From Leisingera sp. JC1 (GTDB lineage: Bacteria; Pseudomonadota; Alphaproteobacteria; Rhodobacterales; Rhodobacteraceae): a stretch of DNA of 64,000 nucleotides. The notes under the pieces were generated by a model, which saw nothing but the letters and a program-made list of their open reading frames with translations, was not told the origin of the DNA and searched no databases. The number at the start of each line of letters is the position of its first letter. The first letter of the stretch is position 1. Positions 8,832-19,651 of this stretch are shown piece after piece. The stretch spans positions 811 to 64,810 of the forward strand of contig NZ_LYUZ01000092.1 in NCBI RefSeq assembly GCF_001679925.1, given 5' to 3'. The translations under genes and the position numbers were made by a program.

Positions 8832-9242
8832 ATGTATAGCAACATACTCGTAGCGCTGTCCCTGGAACATGGCATCAGCGAACAGGCACTCTCCACAGCA
8901 CGTGCCCTCCTGTCCGAGGGTGGAAAGATCACCGCAGCCCATATTCACGAGCCGCCGAACAAGCAGATCATGTATTACATGGAGCAAAATGTTGTCGAAA
9001 AATCCTACCAGAAAGCCCAGGCAAGCCTGGCTGACCGGTTGCAGGGTGAAGCGGATGTGAACTCCGTCATTCTGGAAAGCCAGTCAGCGGGCCGCGCGAT
9101 AACGGAATATGCCAACAAACACAAAATCGACTGTATCGTCCTTGCCTCGCACAAACCGGGGATGAAGGAGTTCTTTTTGGGCTCGACCGCCGCGCTGGTC
9201 GTCCGCCACGCTCATTGTTCGGTTCATGTCCTCCGCCTGTAA
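8832..9242 (+). CDS. universal stress protein (UspA family), TRAP-associated
   Basis: 136-residue cytoplasmic protein with the Usp Rossmann-like fold. It starts MYSNILVALSLEHGISEQALS and ends in the nucleotide-binding block IDCIVLASHKPGMKEFFLGSTAALVVRHAHCSVHVLR (G-2x-G-9x-G[ST] type). An AGAGGAAC site precedes the ATG at 8832; the open frame extends 222 bp upstream into dctM and is not Usp-like. Usp proteins encoded with TRAP operons are known from Halomonas, where TeaD regulates the ectoine transporter TeaABC, so a regulatory role on this transporter is plausible. Last gene of the module. Confidence 0.9.
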   Translation: MYSNILVALSLEHGISEQALSTARALLSEGGKITAAHIHEPPNKQIMYYMEQNVVEKSYQKAQASLADRLQGEADVNSVILESQSAGRAITEYANKHKIDCIVLASHKPGMKEFFLGSTAALVVRHAHCSVHVLRL

Positions 9243-10194
9243 CGGCTTATAACGGCCGCAGATCGAACAGCCAGCCCTGTGCAAATGGTTTGCAGTCAAA
9301 GCAGCGTTGGAGCTTACTTAGGAGCGCCGGTTGGACCATTTTGCTGCCACCTGATTTGGGGCAACTAGAAAATGAGTGTGCCTGCGATGCTCACCGGAGC
9401 GCTGTCCGCAACTGTCGCATGGTCGTGTCGCGATATTCTGCCCGGTCTTTTGGGGTTGGCCTGAATGAGGACGCTCATGGAAGCGGTCGTTGGAAAAAGC
9501 TTGGCCGCCAGAGATACTGTTCGCAGCAATCGCGAAGCGCCTAAACCGGCCATAGGCGCACGAGCAGCTATTTCACACTTCTTCCCGCTCTTTGACGGTC
9601 GAGCCCGGTCGCGGCGAAAGGGCGGTTTGGATTTGGCCGAAATTCACACCGATGAAAGACCGCAACTGGGAAATCCGCTGCGTCGCCGCAGACACCCGAC
9701 CGCAGGGGCGAAGGCTTTCTGCATCAGCAGTAGCGGCGTGAGCGAAAGGCTGGTTTGTCCCGTCAGCAACCGTTAGGTAGACGGGCCCCGAACGCTCGTG
9801 TGCTACTCTGATCCCCTGGTGGGCTTGCCAAGGTTTGCTTGGCAACCGACAACCGTCAGGCGCTCTGAGAAGGCGCCAAACAGTCGTGGAGGGGCGGGAA
9901 GCTCCATCTGAGCCGCATAGGGCGTCCTGAGCGCCCTATAGGGCCTGCATTGCGCCTGGAACCTTTAACCCACACCGACAAACCACAGTTCGCCCCGCTC
10001 ATGGCGAGTACAACAGCCTGAACAGAAGTCACGAAAAGCCAGTAGATCAAGAAACCCAGCTATCAACTCAAGCAGGAGATTTTAGCAGCCTTCGGCTTCT
10101 ACTTCTCCCCTAGCGTGTGCGAGAACCAAAACTATGAGCAATTTGCGCAAAAGTATGGGTCAAAAACACGCTTTTGGGCGATCCTACAAAAATC
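9243..10194. other. gene-poor intergenic region of about 950 bp
   Basis: No convincing protein or RNA gene was seen on either strand. The short open frames are unlike known families, have no good ribosome-binding sites and overlap one another. The tract lies between the convergent ends of the amino-acid module and gyrB. It contains one clean inverted repeat (9917-9939) and becomes AT-richer near 10040-10190. It may hold decayed sequence at the boundary of an acquired segment. Confidence 0.6.
9917..9939. repeat. perfect 8-bp inverted repeat in gene-poor region
   Basis: ATAGGGCG (9917-9924) and CGCCCTAT (9932-9939) flank a 7-base loop. No T-tract follows on either strand. It could be a protein-binding site or a small hairpin; no function is assigned. 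Confidence 0.5.
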
Positions 10195-12612
<2,418 letters not shown>

Positions 12613-12640
12613 TCACATCTTCCTGTCTTTGCTTCGGGAT

Positions 12641-12669
12641 TTTATACGAAACCTGACCGGGATTGTCAC
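12641..12669 (-). promoter_or_regulatory. sigma70-type promoter of gyrB
   Basis: On the minus strand GTGACA (12669-12664) and TATAAA (12646-12641) each match the -35 and -10 consensus at five of six positions with a 17-bp spacer. The -10 box lies about 28 bp upstream of the gyrB ATG, giving a short leader. Promoter activity itself is inferred. Confidence 0.65.
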
Positions 12670-12705
12670 GCGCAAGCCCCCTTTTTTCATGGGCCTATTA
12701 GACGA

Positions 12706-13296
12706 TTATGCACCCAGCGCTCCAAGTTCAGCAGCCAAGCGGAGCCAGGCTTCGCGCTCCTCGCTGCTTGACCCCTGCAAAGCGCCGAAATGGCAGGTCT
12801 CAACCGGGTCAATTCCGACAAAATTCAGGATCTGGCGTTCCATCTGAACATGCGCGGCATTGTCGTAGTACTTCGCCATCAAATCGGGCGGCGTGTCTGA
12901 CGCAATCAGGACCCGCCCTGACTTTCCTGACAGAAGCGGCTTGGGCAGGCCGTCGGTGACAATGCGGGGATCAAAGGTGCGGCCTGGCAGCAGGATCCGG
13001 TCGAAAAGCCCCTTCAGCTTGGCCGGCAGGCCACCCCACCACAGGGGAAATGCAATGACCACATGGTCCGCCCATTCGAAATCCGAAAGCACTGCTTCAA
13101 TTTGGGGTTCCGGCTTCTTTGCCCCGGAGAACCCGGCCTGCCCGAAGTCCGCATCAAACTCCAGTTGGGACAGTTTGTGCATGCGCACTTCGTGACCGGC
13201 GCTGTCAGCGGCAGACGCATAACTGCCGCAAAGCGCCCCAGTAAAGGTATTGGCAGCCGGATGGCCGTTCAGAATTATGATTTTCCGGGCAGACAT
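12706..13296 (-). CDS. NAD(P)H-dependent flavodoxin-fold oxidoreductase (quinone reductase / KefF-like)
   Basis: 196-residue cytoplasmic FMN enzyme of the Flavodoxin_2 family. It has the N-terminal strand and phosphate loop (KIIILNGHPAANTFTGALCGSY), the FPLWWGGLPAKLKGLFDRILLPG flavin and quinone loop, and a C-terminal block HFGALQGSS. GGAGAG ends 5 bp before the ATG at 13296; an ATG 12 bp further out has no site. It is divergent from a TetR gene, and three identical-type palindromes fill the gap, so it is almost certainly the TetR target. The likely role is reductive detoxification of quinones or electrophiles; the substrate is unknown. Confidence 0.88.
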   Translation of the reverse strand: MSARKIIILNGHPAANTFTGALCGSYASAADSAGHEVRMHKLSQLEFDADFGQAGFSGAKKPEPQIEAVLSDFEWADHVVIAFPLWWGGLPAKLKGLFDRILLPGRTFDPRIVTDGLPKPLLSGKSGRVLIASDTPPDLMAKYYDNAAHVQMERQILNFVGIDPVETCHFGALQGSSSEEREAWLRLAAELGALGA

Positions 13297-13317
13297 TTCA
13301 CTCTCCATTAGCTAAGT

Positions 13318-13379
13318 TGACCGCGGTCACTTTATTGAATCAAAAATGACCACGGTCAACTAAAAAATGACCACGGTCA
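13318..13379. promoter_or_regulatory. three TGACCRCGGTCA palindromic operators between oxidoreductase and TetR genes
   Basis: Three 12-bp sites are seen: TGACCGCGGTCA at 13318-13329 (perfect palindrome) and TGACCACGGTCA at 13347-13358 and 13368-13379. The last two start 21 bp apart, two helical turns; the first two are 29 bp apart. On the minus strand a TTGACC box in the middle site with a 17-bp spacer and AATAAA could be the promoter of the oxidoreductase, so a bound repressor would block it. The sites are seen directly; assignment to the adjacent TetR is inference. Confidence 0.8.
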
Positions 13380-13400
13380 AAATTACTCGTGAGGCTGAAA

Positions 13401-13994
13401 ATGACACGTGCACCGCAGAAACGGCGGCTGGAAACCCGGGCGAAACTGCTGGAGGTGGCAAAGGCCATCGTGCAGGAACAGGGCTACAGCGGATTGCGGG
13501 TGGAGGATGTGGTCGCCCGCGCCGGTGTGGCCAAAGGCACCCTGTTTTCGCATTTCAAGGACAAGGACGGGCTGCTGGCCGTGCTGATCGGGGATGAGGT
13601 CATGCGTCTGCTGGACGGGATGGAGGCAGGGGACCCTCCTCAGGATGCGGATGAACTGACCGCCCGACTGGCGCCGCACCTGGACTACGTCGGCCAGGAC
13701 CGAGTGATCTTTGACCTGCTTTTGCGCTACTCCGGCACCACGGCGGCAGAACCGGATGAGGTGGTCACCGCCGGTTTCATCCGGCAGGTCACGCTGCTGA
13801 CGCGCTGGCTGCAGGTTCTGCAGACGGCAGGCCAAATTCGCCAGGATCAGCAGCCGGAACTGCTGGCAGAAGGCATTCAGGCCTTCTTGAACCACGTTCT
13901 GGGCGTGTGGTTTTGCATGGAACACGATGATGAAACGCCGCCTGCCCGGGCGCTGGCGCCATACCTGCAAGCCTGGCTGCAGCCCGCCCCTTAG
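13401..13994 (+). CDS. TetR/AcrR-family transcriptional regulator
   Basis: 197-residue repressor with an N-terminal TetR helix-turn-helix (residues about 10-57: LLEVAKAIVQEQGYSGLRVEDVVARAGVAKGTLFSHFKDKDGLL) and an all-helical ligand-binding domain. GAGG lies 6 bp before the ATG at 13401; a GTG at 13389 overlaps that site and was rejected. It is divergent from the flavodoxin-fold reductase with shared operators, the typical layout of an autoregulated TetR and its target. The stop overlaps the convergent LysE gene by four bases. The ligand is unknown, perhaps a quinone or electrophile detoxified by the target enzyme. Confidence 0.92.
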   Translation: MTRAPQKRRLETRAKLLEVAKAIVQEQGYSGLRVEDVVARAGVAKGTLFSHFKDKDGLLAVLIGDEVMRLLDGMEAGDPPQDADELTARLAPHLDYVGQDRVIFDLLLRYSGTTAAEPDEVVTAGFIRQVTLLTRWLQVLQTAGQIRQDQQPELLAEGIQAFLNHVLGVWFCMEHDDETPPARALAPYLQAWLQPAP

Positions 13995-14611
13995 GTGAAG
14001 GGGATAACCAGCCCGACGCAGATCAGCAGCCCGCCGGACACCAGGTTGATCCGCCGCCGGATCCGAGTGGAGGTCACCGCCCGGCGCACGCGGTGCACCA
14101 TCCCCGCCAGCGCTAGGTTGCCCAAAAGCGGAACCAGGAAGGACAGGGTCACAATTGCAGCGATGTCGCTCCCGGAGATGCCCGACAGGTCAAAGAACCC
14201 GGGCAGCACGCCCATGTAGAACAGGATCGCCTTGGGGTTGCCGAGGATCACCGCGATACCGGCCATGAAACCGGCCCAAATACCGGGACGGGTCAGGGCG
14301 CGGTTTTCCTCCACCGCGTCGCCGGCATGGCGGATCAGCAGGTACCCCATACCCAGGAACATCGCGCAGGCCACCCAACGCAGCACGGCCATGATGCCCT
14401 CGATTTCCGAGACCACCCAGGACATTCCCGCAACCGCAATCAGAGGCCAGAAGATGTCCCCGCAGGCAACGCCAAGCGCCAGCGGCCAAGCCGCCGTGAA
14501 CCCGCCGGAAACAGAGCGCGCCATCAGCGCCAGCCAGACCGGGCCGGGGGTCAGGAACAGGATCAGCAAGGCACCGGCATAAAGCGCAAGGTCCCAAGGC
14601 GTAACTGTCAT
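13991..14611 (-). CDS. LysE/RhtB-family amino-acid exporter
   Basis: 206-residue inner-membrane protein with five to six hydrophobic helices. The LysE-family N-terminal motif is clear (LFLTPGPVWLALMARSVSGGFTAAWPLALGVACGD), and the central GFMAGIAVILGNPKAILFYMGVLPGFF matches the conserved NPK segment. The start codon overlaps the recF stop (ATGA), so it is translationally coupled to recF, an unusual partnership probably arising from insertion of this gene behind recF. Family members export amino acids or related metabolites; the substrate cannot be told from sequence. Confidence 0.88.
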   Translation of the reverse strand: MTVTPWDLALYAGALLILFLTPGPVWLALMARSVSGGFTAAWPLALGVACGDIFWPLIAVAGMSWVVSEIEGIMAVLRWVACAMFLGMGYLLIRHAGDAVEENRALTRPGIWAGFMAGIAVILGNPKAILFYMGVLPGFFDLSGISGSDIAAIVTLSFLVPLLGNLALAGMVHRVRRAVTSTRIRRRINLVSGGLLICVGLVIPFT

Positions 14612-15705
14612 TTCTGCGCCACCTCCGACACACCTTCGTTTTCAGTCACTTCCAGAACCTGCGCCCGGTCTCCCAGCTCCGAAAACTGCTCCGGGCCGGT
14701 ACCTGTCATCCAGGCTTGGGCACTCAGCGCACAGATTTCGTCATAAAGTGCGGCGCGGCGGGGAGCGTCCAGATGCGCTGCGACCTCATCCAGCAGCAAG
14801 ATCGGAGGCGCGCCCTCGCGCTCAGCCAAAGCCCGCGCATTGGCCAGAATCAGGGATACTAGCAGCGCCTTCTGTTCGCCGGTGGAGCAATCCTTGGCCT
14901 GGATGCCTTTGGCCCGGTATGTTCCAATGAGATCAGTTCGGTGCGGCCCCACCAAGGTTCGGCCAACGGCCAGATCGCGGAACCGGCTTTCCTCCAGCGC
15001 CTCTTTGAAATCGGCTTCTGTGGACGGCATGCTGCCCTCCGACTGAATCAATTCCAGTTCCGCAGCGGGAAAGGCGGTTTCCGCCTCTGCTTGTGCCTGC
15101 TGCAGAAGCTCCACCGCCTGCACCCGCGCGGCATTAATCCGGTGCCCGGCGGCTGCCATCCGGTCTTCCAGCACCTTGTACCAGGCCGCATCGCGGATTT
15201 GCTCCTTCAGCAGCCGGTTGCGCTCGCGCATGGCCTTTTCATAAGCCAGCGAAGCCTCGGCATGACCGGGCTCAAAGCTCAGCGCGATCCGGTCCAGAAA
15301 CCGCCGCCGCCCCTCGGCCGCCTCAATCCACAGCCGGTCCATCGCCGGGATTAGCCAGACAACACGCGCCACCTGCCCCAACGCCAATTGGCTGGAGGAC
15401 TTGTTGTCAATCTTCACCTGCCGGGCGTTGCCGCCTTCGGACCAGGTTTCCACCTCATAAGCCTGCGACAGCGCCTGCAGCTCGCCTCTCAGCTTCCAGC
15501 CAAGCGCCTCCGGCTGGCGGGCCATTTCGGCGGCGCTGGCCCGGCGCAGCCCGCGGCCGGGGGAGAACAGCGACACCGCTTCCAGGATATTGGTCTTGCC
15601 CGCACCGTTGTTGCCGTGGATAGCCACGGGACGCCCGTCCAAACGCAATTCCGCCCGCAAATGCGAGCGGAAATGCGAAAGGGTCAATGCGGTCAGAGCC
15701 AGCAC
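14608..15705 (-). CDS. recF: DNA replication and repair protein RecF
   Basis: 365-residue SMC-like ATPase that loads RecA at gaps together with RecO and RecR. It shows the Walker A GNNGAGKTNILEAV near residue 35, the RecF motif SLFSPGRGLR, the signature region CSTGEQKALLVSLILANA and Walker B PILLLDEVAAHLD. The N-terminus LTALTLSHFRSH is family-typical. It follows dnaN by 93 bp on the same strand. The 3' end is coupled to the lysE-like gene, whereas gyrB often follows in related genomes; here three genes intervene. Confidence 0.96.
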   Translation of the reverse strand: MLALTALTLSHFRSHLRAELRLDGRPVAIHGNNGAGKTNILEAVSLFSPGRGLRRASAAEMARQPEALGWKLRGELQALSQAYEVETWSEGGNARQVKIDNKSSSQLALGQVARVVWLIPAMDRLWIEAAEGRRRFLDRIALSFEPGHAEASLAYEKAMRERNRLLKEQIRDAAWYKVLEDRMAAAGHRINAARVQAVELLQQAQAEAETAFPAAELELIQSEGSMPSTEADFKEALEESRFRDLAVGRTLVGPHRTDLIGTYRAKGIQAKDCSTGEQKALLVSLILANARALAEREGAPPILLLDEVAAHLDAPRRAALYDEICALSAQAWMTGTGPEQFSELGDRAQVLEVTENEGVSEVAQK

Positions 15706-15798
15706 GCAGGCGCCCTCTTCCTCTTGCTAAAAAAATCTCCATCCCGCTGCCCGGCAGGCGGCTTTGCCGCCGAGCGAGGAGGCATCGCCGTCAGGCGA

Positions 15799-16920
15799 TC
15801 AAACCCGCATCGGCATCACGACGTAGACAGCGCTTTCGTCGTTTCCTTCTCGCATCAGAGTCGGATCACCGGAGGAGTTAAACATGAACACGGCGTTCTC
15901 GCGGTCCACCTGATTGGCGATTTCCAGCAGGTACTTTGCGTTAAAGCCGATTTCCAGCCGCTCGTCATTGTAAGCGACGGCCAGCTCTTCCTCGGCGGCA
16001 CCGCTGTCCGGCGCGTTCACCGACAGGATCAAGCGGTCCTCTTCCAGCTGCAGCTTCACCGCGCGGGACCGCTCGGAGGAAACGGTGGCAACCCGGTCAA
16101 CGGCCTGTGCGAACTCGGCTGCATCCACTTCCAGGCGGCGGGTGTTGCCGGCCGGGATCACGCGGGTGTAGTCGGGGAAGGTGCCGTCGATCACCTTGGA
16201 AGTGAGGGTGATGTTCGGAGTGGCAAAGCGCACCTTGGTTTCCGAGACCGAGACCGCGATGTCCATGTCGTCATCATCCAGCAGCTTGCGCAGCTCGCCC
16301 ACGGTCTTGCGTGGCACGATCACGCCGGGCATGTCCTCGGCGCCCAGCGGCAGCTCGGCATCGATACGGGCCAAGCGGTGGCCGTCGGTGGCCACGGCGC
16401 GCAGCGCCTTGCCGCCTTCGGCACCGGCGGAGACGTGCAGGTAGACACCGTTCAGGTAATAGCGGGTCTCCTCAGTGGAGATCGCGAATTTCGACTTGTC
16501 GAACAGGCGGCGCAACACCGCAGCCTTGGCGGCAAAGTTGGAGTGATACTCCGATGAGGCCATGACCGGGAAATCCTCGCGCGGGAGGGTCGCCAGCGAG
16601 AAGTTGGAGCGTCCGGCCTCGACCGCCAGACGGCCGGTTGCGGCATCGGCGGTCAGAGTGACCAGCGCGCCGTCGGGCAGCTTGCGGACAATCTCGTGCA
16701 GGGTGGTGGCGGCCACGGTAGTAGCACCGGCGCGTTCGACCTGGGCGGGGGCCTTGTCGACCACCTCGATATCCAGGTCTGTGGCGCGGAACTGGACGCT
16801 GTCGCCTTCGGCTTCGATCAGCACATTCGCCAGGATCGGAATAGTGTTGCGGCGCTCGACCACAGACTGCGCTTGGGCCACGGCCTTAAGAAGCGTGCCG
16901 CGTTCGATGCTGATCTTCAT
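15799..16920 (-). CDS. dnaN: DNA polymerase III beta sliding clamp
   Basis: 373-residue ring-forming processivity clamp for DNA polymerase III; two subunits encircle DNA. It begins MKISIERGTLLKAVAQAQSVVERRNTIPILANVLIEA, the conserved clamp start, and ends VYVVMPMRV, matching the family C-terminus that contacts the polymerase. Three repeated clamp domains fill the length. The gene normally upstream, dnaA, is absent, and the 259 bp upstream show no DnaA-box cluster, so the replication initiator lies elsewhere or the locus was rearranged. Confidence 0.97.
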   Translation of the reverse strand: MKISIERGTLLKAVAQAQSVVERRNTIPILANVLIEAEGDSVQFRATDLDIEVVDKAPAQVERAGATTVAATTLHEIVRKLPDGALVTLTADAATGRLAVEAGRSNFSLATLPREDFPVMASSEYHSNFAAKAAVLRRLFDKSKFAISTEETRYYLNGVYLHVSAGAEGGKALRAVATDGHRLARIDAELPLGAEDMPGVIVPRKTVGELRKLLDDDDMDIAVSVSETKVRFATPNITLTSKVIDGTFPDYTRVIPAGNTRRLEVDAAEFAQAVDRVATVSSERSRAVKLQLEEDRLILSVNAPDSGAAEEELAVAYNDERLEIGFNAKYLLEIANQVDRENAVFMFNSSGDPTLMREGNDESAVYVVMPMRV

Positions 16921-17114
16921 GTCCCAAATCCTCTTCGTCAGGCGCCCGTGTCACATGCCGGGACAAGCAACCTACCTGTTTACCCCTGCCGCACAAGGCT
17001 TTTTATGGATTTCTCCAAGGGATTTCAGGCGGGGTCAAGAGGGGCTGCGCGGCTGGGCCGCGAAACCGGGGTAAACGTTGCAGCAGAACCCGGGTCTGTC
17101 CGGGCGGCGACAGA

Positions 17115-17147
17115 TATAAAAGACGCCCCGGCACAGGGCCGGGACGT
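17115..17147 (-). terminator. intrinsic terminator ending the demethylation gene run
   Basis: On the minus strand CCCGGC and GCCGGG (17143-17138 and 17132-17127) form the core stem, extended by three outer pairs past one mismatch. The stem is followed by TCTTTTATA. It lies 33 bp after the stop of the DMGDH-like gene and marks the 3' end of the seven-gene run. Confidence 0.75.
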
Positions 17148-17179
17148 GATACGGGCAGGTAAATGCACTGGAGAGGTGC

Positions 17180-19630
17180 TTAGGCCTTCACCCGCTCCGA
17201 TTTCGGATCGTACATCGGCTTCAGCGAAGCCTCGGCCTGCACCTTCACGCCGCAGACGTCGATCTCGTAGGTCGAACCCAGCACATCCGCCGCGCTTTCG
17301 TCCTCGCAAGGCACGTAGCCCATGCCGATGGCGGCACCCAGAGTGTGGCCGTAGTTGCCGGAACTGAGATAGCCCACATATTTGCCGTCGCGGATGATCG
17401 GCTCGTTGTGGAACAAGAGCGGCTCGGGATCGGTCAGCTTGAACTGAACCATGCGGTTCTTGGGGCCGCTCTCCTTGCGCTCCAGCACCGCGGCCTTGCC
17501 GATGAAGTCGTCCTTGTTGGTGGCAACCGCAAAGCCGAGGCCCGCGTCGATCACATTGTCCTCGCAAGTGATGTCGTGGCCGAAGTGGCGGAACCCCTTC
17601 TCGATCCGGCAGCTGTCCATCATGTGCATACCGCAGAGTTTGAGGCCCATGTCCTGGCCTGCTTCCCACAGGGTTTCGAATGCGTGGCCGGCCATGTCGG
17701 CGCCGACATAGATTTCCCAGCCCAGTTCGCCAACATAGGTCACGCGATGGACGCGGGCGAGGCCCATGCCCAGCTCGATCTCCTGCGCGGTGCCGAAGGG
17801 GTTCACCTCGTTTGAAAAGTCGTTCGGCGAGACCTTCTGCAGCAGCTCGCGGGAGTTCGGGCCCATCACGGCCAGCACGCCCTCGCCCGCGGTCACATCG
17901 GTGATCACCACGCGGTGGTCGCCCACATGGCGCATCATCCAGGTCTGGTCGGCCAAACGGGTTACCGCCGGGGTCACCACAAGATAGGCGGTCTCGCTCA
18001 AACGGGTGACCGTCACGTCGGCCTCGATGCCGCCACGGGAGTTCAGGAACTGGGTGTAGACGATCTTGCCTGCGGGTGCCGAGACATTGGCGCCGCAGAT
18101 GTAGTTCAGGAACTTTTCCGCATCCGGGCCTTCGACGCGGATCTTGCCGAAGGAGGACATGTCGTACATGCCGACGTTTTCGCGGACGGCCTTGTGTTCA
18201 GCTGCCGAGTTCTCAAACCAGTTCTGGCGCTTCCAGCTGTACTGGTACTCACGCTCCTGGCCTTCATTGGCAAACCAGTTGGCGCGCTCCCAGCCGCCGA
18301 TTTCGCCGAACACGGCGCCCTGTTCCTTGAGGTGGTGGTGGAACGGGGTACGGCGCACGCCGCGGGCAGTGGCCTTTTGGCGGTAGGGGAAGTGGTCGGC
18401 GTAGAGAAGACCCAGAGTCTCTTTGGAGCGCTCGAACAGGTAATGCTTGTTGCCCTGGAACGGGTGCATGCGGGAGATGTCCACATCACCAAGGTCAAAC
18501 GGTTTCTGGCCGTCCTCCATCCACTGCGCCAGCGCCATGCCGGCGCCGCCTGCAGACTGGATGCCGATCGAATTGAAGCCGGCGGCGACCCAAAAGTTAT
18601 CCATCTCTGGCGCCAGACCGAGATGGTAGGCGTCGTCCGGGGTAAAGGACTCAGGGCCATTGAAGAAGGTGTGGATACCCGCCTCCGCCAGCATCGGCAT
18701 ACGGTTGCAGGCGGCCTCCAGGATCGGCTCAAAGTGGTCGAAGTCCTCGGGCAGCTGGTCAAATTCGAAGCTGTCGGGGATACCGTTCATTGCCCAGGGC
18801 TTGGCGTTGGGTTCAAAGGCACCCAGCAGGATTTTACCTGCGTCTTCCTTGTAGTAGGCGCATTCATCCGGCACCCGCAGCACCGGCATCTGGGCCAGGC
18901 CTTCGATGCCTTCGGTCACAATGTAGAAGTGCTCGCAGGCGTGCAGAGGAACGTTGACGCCTGCCATGCGGCCGACCTCGTGCCCCCACATGCCGGCACA
19001 GTTCACCACCATATCCGCCTCGATGTGGCCCTGGGACTGGCCATCATCGCTGGCCCAGTCAACACCGGTGACGCGGCGGCCGTTTTTGGAGATGCCGGTG
19101 ACCTTGATGCGCTCTTTGACCAACGCACCGCGCTGGCGGGCGCCCTTGGCCAGGGCCAGCGCGATGTTGGCCGGATCCGCCTGTCCGTCGGTCGGCAGCC
19201 AGACACCGCCGGTCACGCCGTCCAGATTGATGTGCTCGTAGCGCTCCTTGACCTCCTTGGGCGACAACTCCTCCACCGGCACGCCAAAGGCGCGGGCCAT
19301 TGCGGCGTTGCGATAGAGTTCTTCAAGCCGCTCATTTGTCAGCGCTGCGGACACTGAGCCGACCTGGCGCAAGCCAGTGGCGACACCGGTTTCTTCCTCA
19401 AGCCCCAGGTAAAGCTCTGCTGAATAACGCGCGAGCTTAGTCATGTTGGAGGACGCGCGCAGCTGGCCGATCAGGCCCGCGGCGTGCCAGGTGGTACCGG
19501 AGGTCAGCTGTTTGCGCTCCAGCAGAACCACATCCTTCCAGCCGAGCTTGGTCAGGTGGTAGGCTACCGAACAGCCGATTACGCCGCCGCCAATAATCAC
19601 CACGCGGGCCTTGTTGGGAAGATCGCTCAT
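17180..19630 (-). CDS. FAD-dependent dimethylglycine/sarcosine dehydrogenase-like protein with GcvT domain (paralogue 1)
   Basis: 816-residue fusion enzyme. Residues about 8-370 are a DAO-type FAD oxidoreductase (VVIIGGGVIGCSVAYHL). It has the SGTTWHAAGL motif whose His carries covalent FAD in DMGDH and sarcosine dehydrogenase. An FAO_M linker follows, then GcvT and GcvT_C folate domains (about residues 430-810; MGPNSRELLQ, YVGELGWEIYV, RIEKGFRHFGHDI). Such enzymes remove an N-methyl group and pass the one-carbon unit to tetrahydrofolate. AGGAG lies 7 bp before the ATG at 19630. Last gene before a terminator. The second paralogue (815 residues) is in the same run. Exact substrate unknown. Confidence 0.9.
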   Translation of the reverse strand: MSDLPNKARVVIIGGGVIGCSVAYHLTKLGWKDVVLLERKQLTSGTTWHAAGLIGQLRASSNMTKLARYSAELYLGLEEETGVATGLRQVGSVSAALTNERLEELYRNAAMARAFGVPVEELSPKEVKERYEHINLDGVTGGVWLPTDGQADPANIALALAKGARQRGALVKERIKVTGISKNGRRVTGVDWASDDGQSQGHIEADMVVNCAGMWGHEVGRMAGVNVPLHACEHFYIVTEGIEGLAQMPVLRVPDECAYYKEDAGKILLGAFEPNAKPWAMNGIPDSFEFDQLPEDFDHFEPILEAACNRMPMLAEAGIHTFFNGPESFTPDDAYHLGLAPEMDNFWVAAGFNSIGIQSAGGAGMALAQWMEDGQKPFDLGDVDISRMHPFQGNKHYLFERSKETLGLLYADHFPYRQKATARGVRRTPFHHHLKEQGAVFGEIGGWERANWFANEGQEREYQYSWKRQNWFENSAAEHKAVRENVGMYDMSSFGKIRVEGPDAEKFLNYICGANVSAPAGKIVYTQFLNSRGGIEADVTVTRLSETAYLVVTPAVTRLADQTWMMRHVGDHRVVITDVTAGEGVLAVMGPNSRELLQKVSPNDFSNEVNPFGTAQEIELGMGLARVHRVTYVGELGWEIYVGADMAGHAFETLWEAGQDMGLKLCGMHMMDSCRIEKGFRHFGHDITCEDNVIDAGLGFAVATNKDDFIGKAAVLERKESGPKNRMVQFKLTDPEPLLFHNEPIIRDGKYVGYLSSGNYGHTLGAAIGMGYVPCEDESAADVLGSTYEIDVCGVKVQAEASLKPMYDPKSERVKA

Positions 19631-19651
19631 ATCATCGCTCCTGAATGAGGG

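Noticed and set aside
15706-15798. GGCGGCAAAGCCGCC hairpin between dnaN and recF as a terminator
   Set aside because: The T-run is over 20 bp away and the two genes are normally co-transcribed; kept only as a note.
15388-16557. 389-codon plus-strand frame over recF and dnaN
   Set aside because: Spans the antisense of two real genes and their spacer; not a gene.
16921-17179. Possible replication origin upstream of dnaN
   Set aside because: No TTATCCACA-like DnaA-box cluster or AT-rich unwinding region was seen.
17915-19357. 480-codon plus-strand frame opposite DMGDH-like gene 1
   Set aside because: Shadow frame of the conserved dehydrogenase; no independent start or domain.
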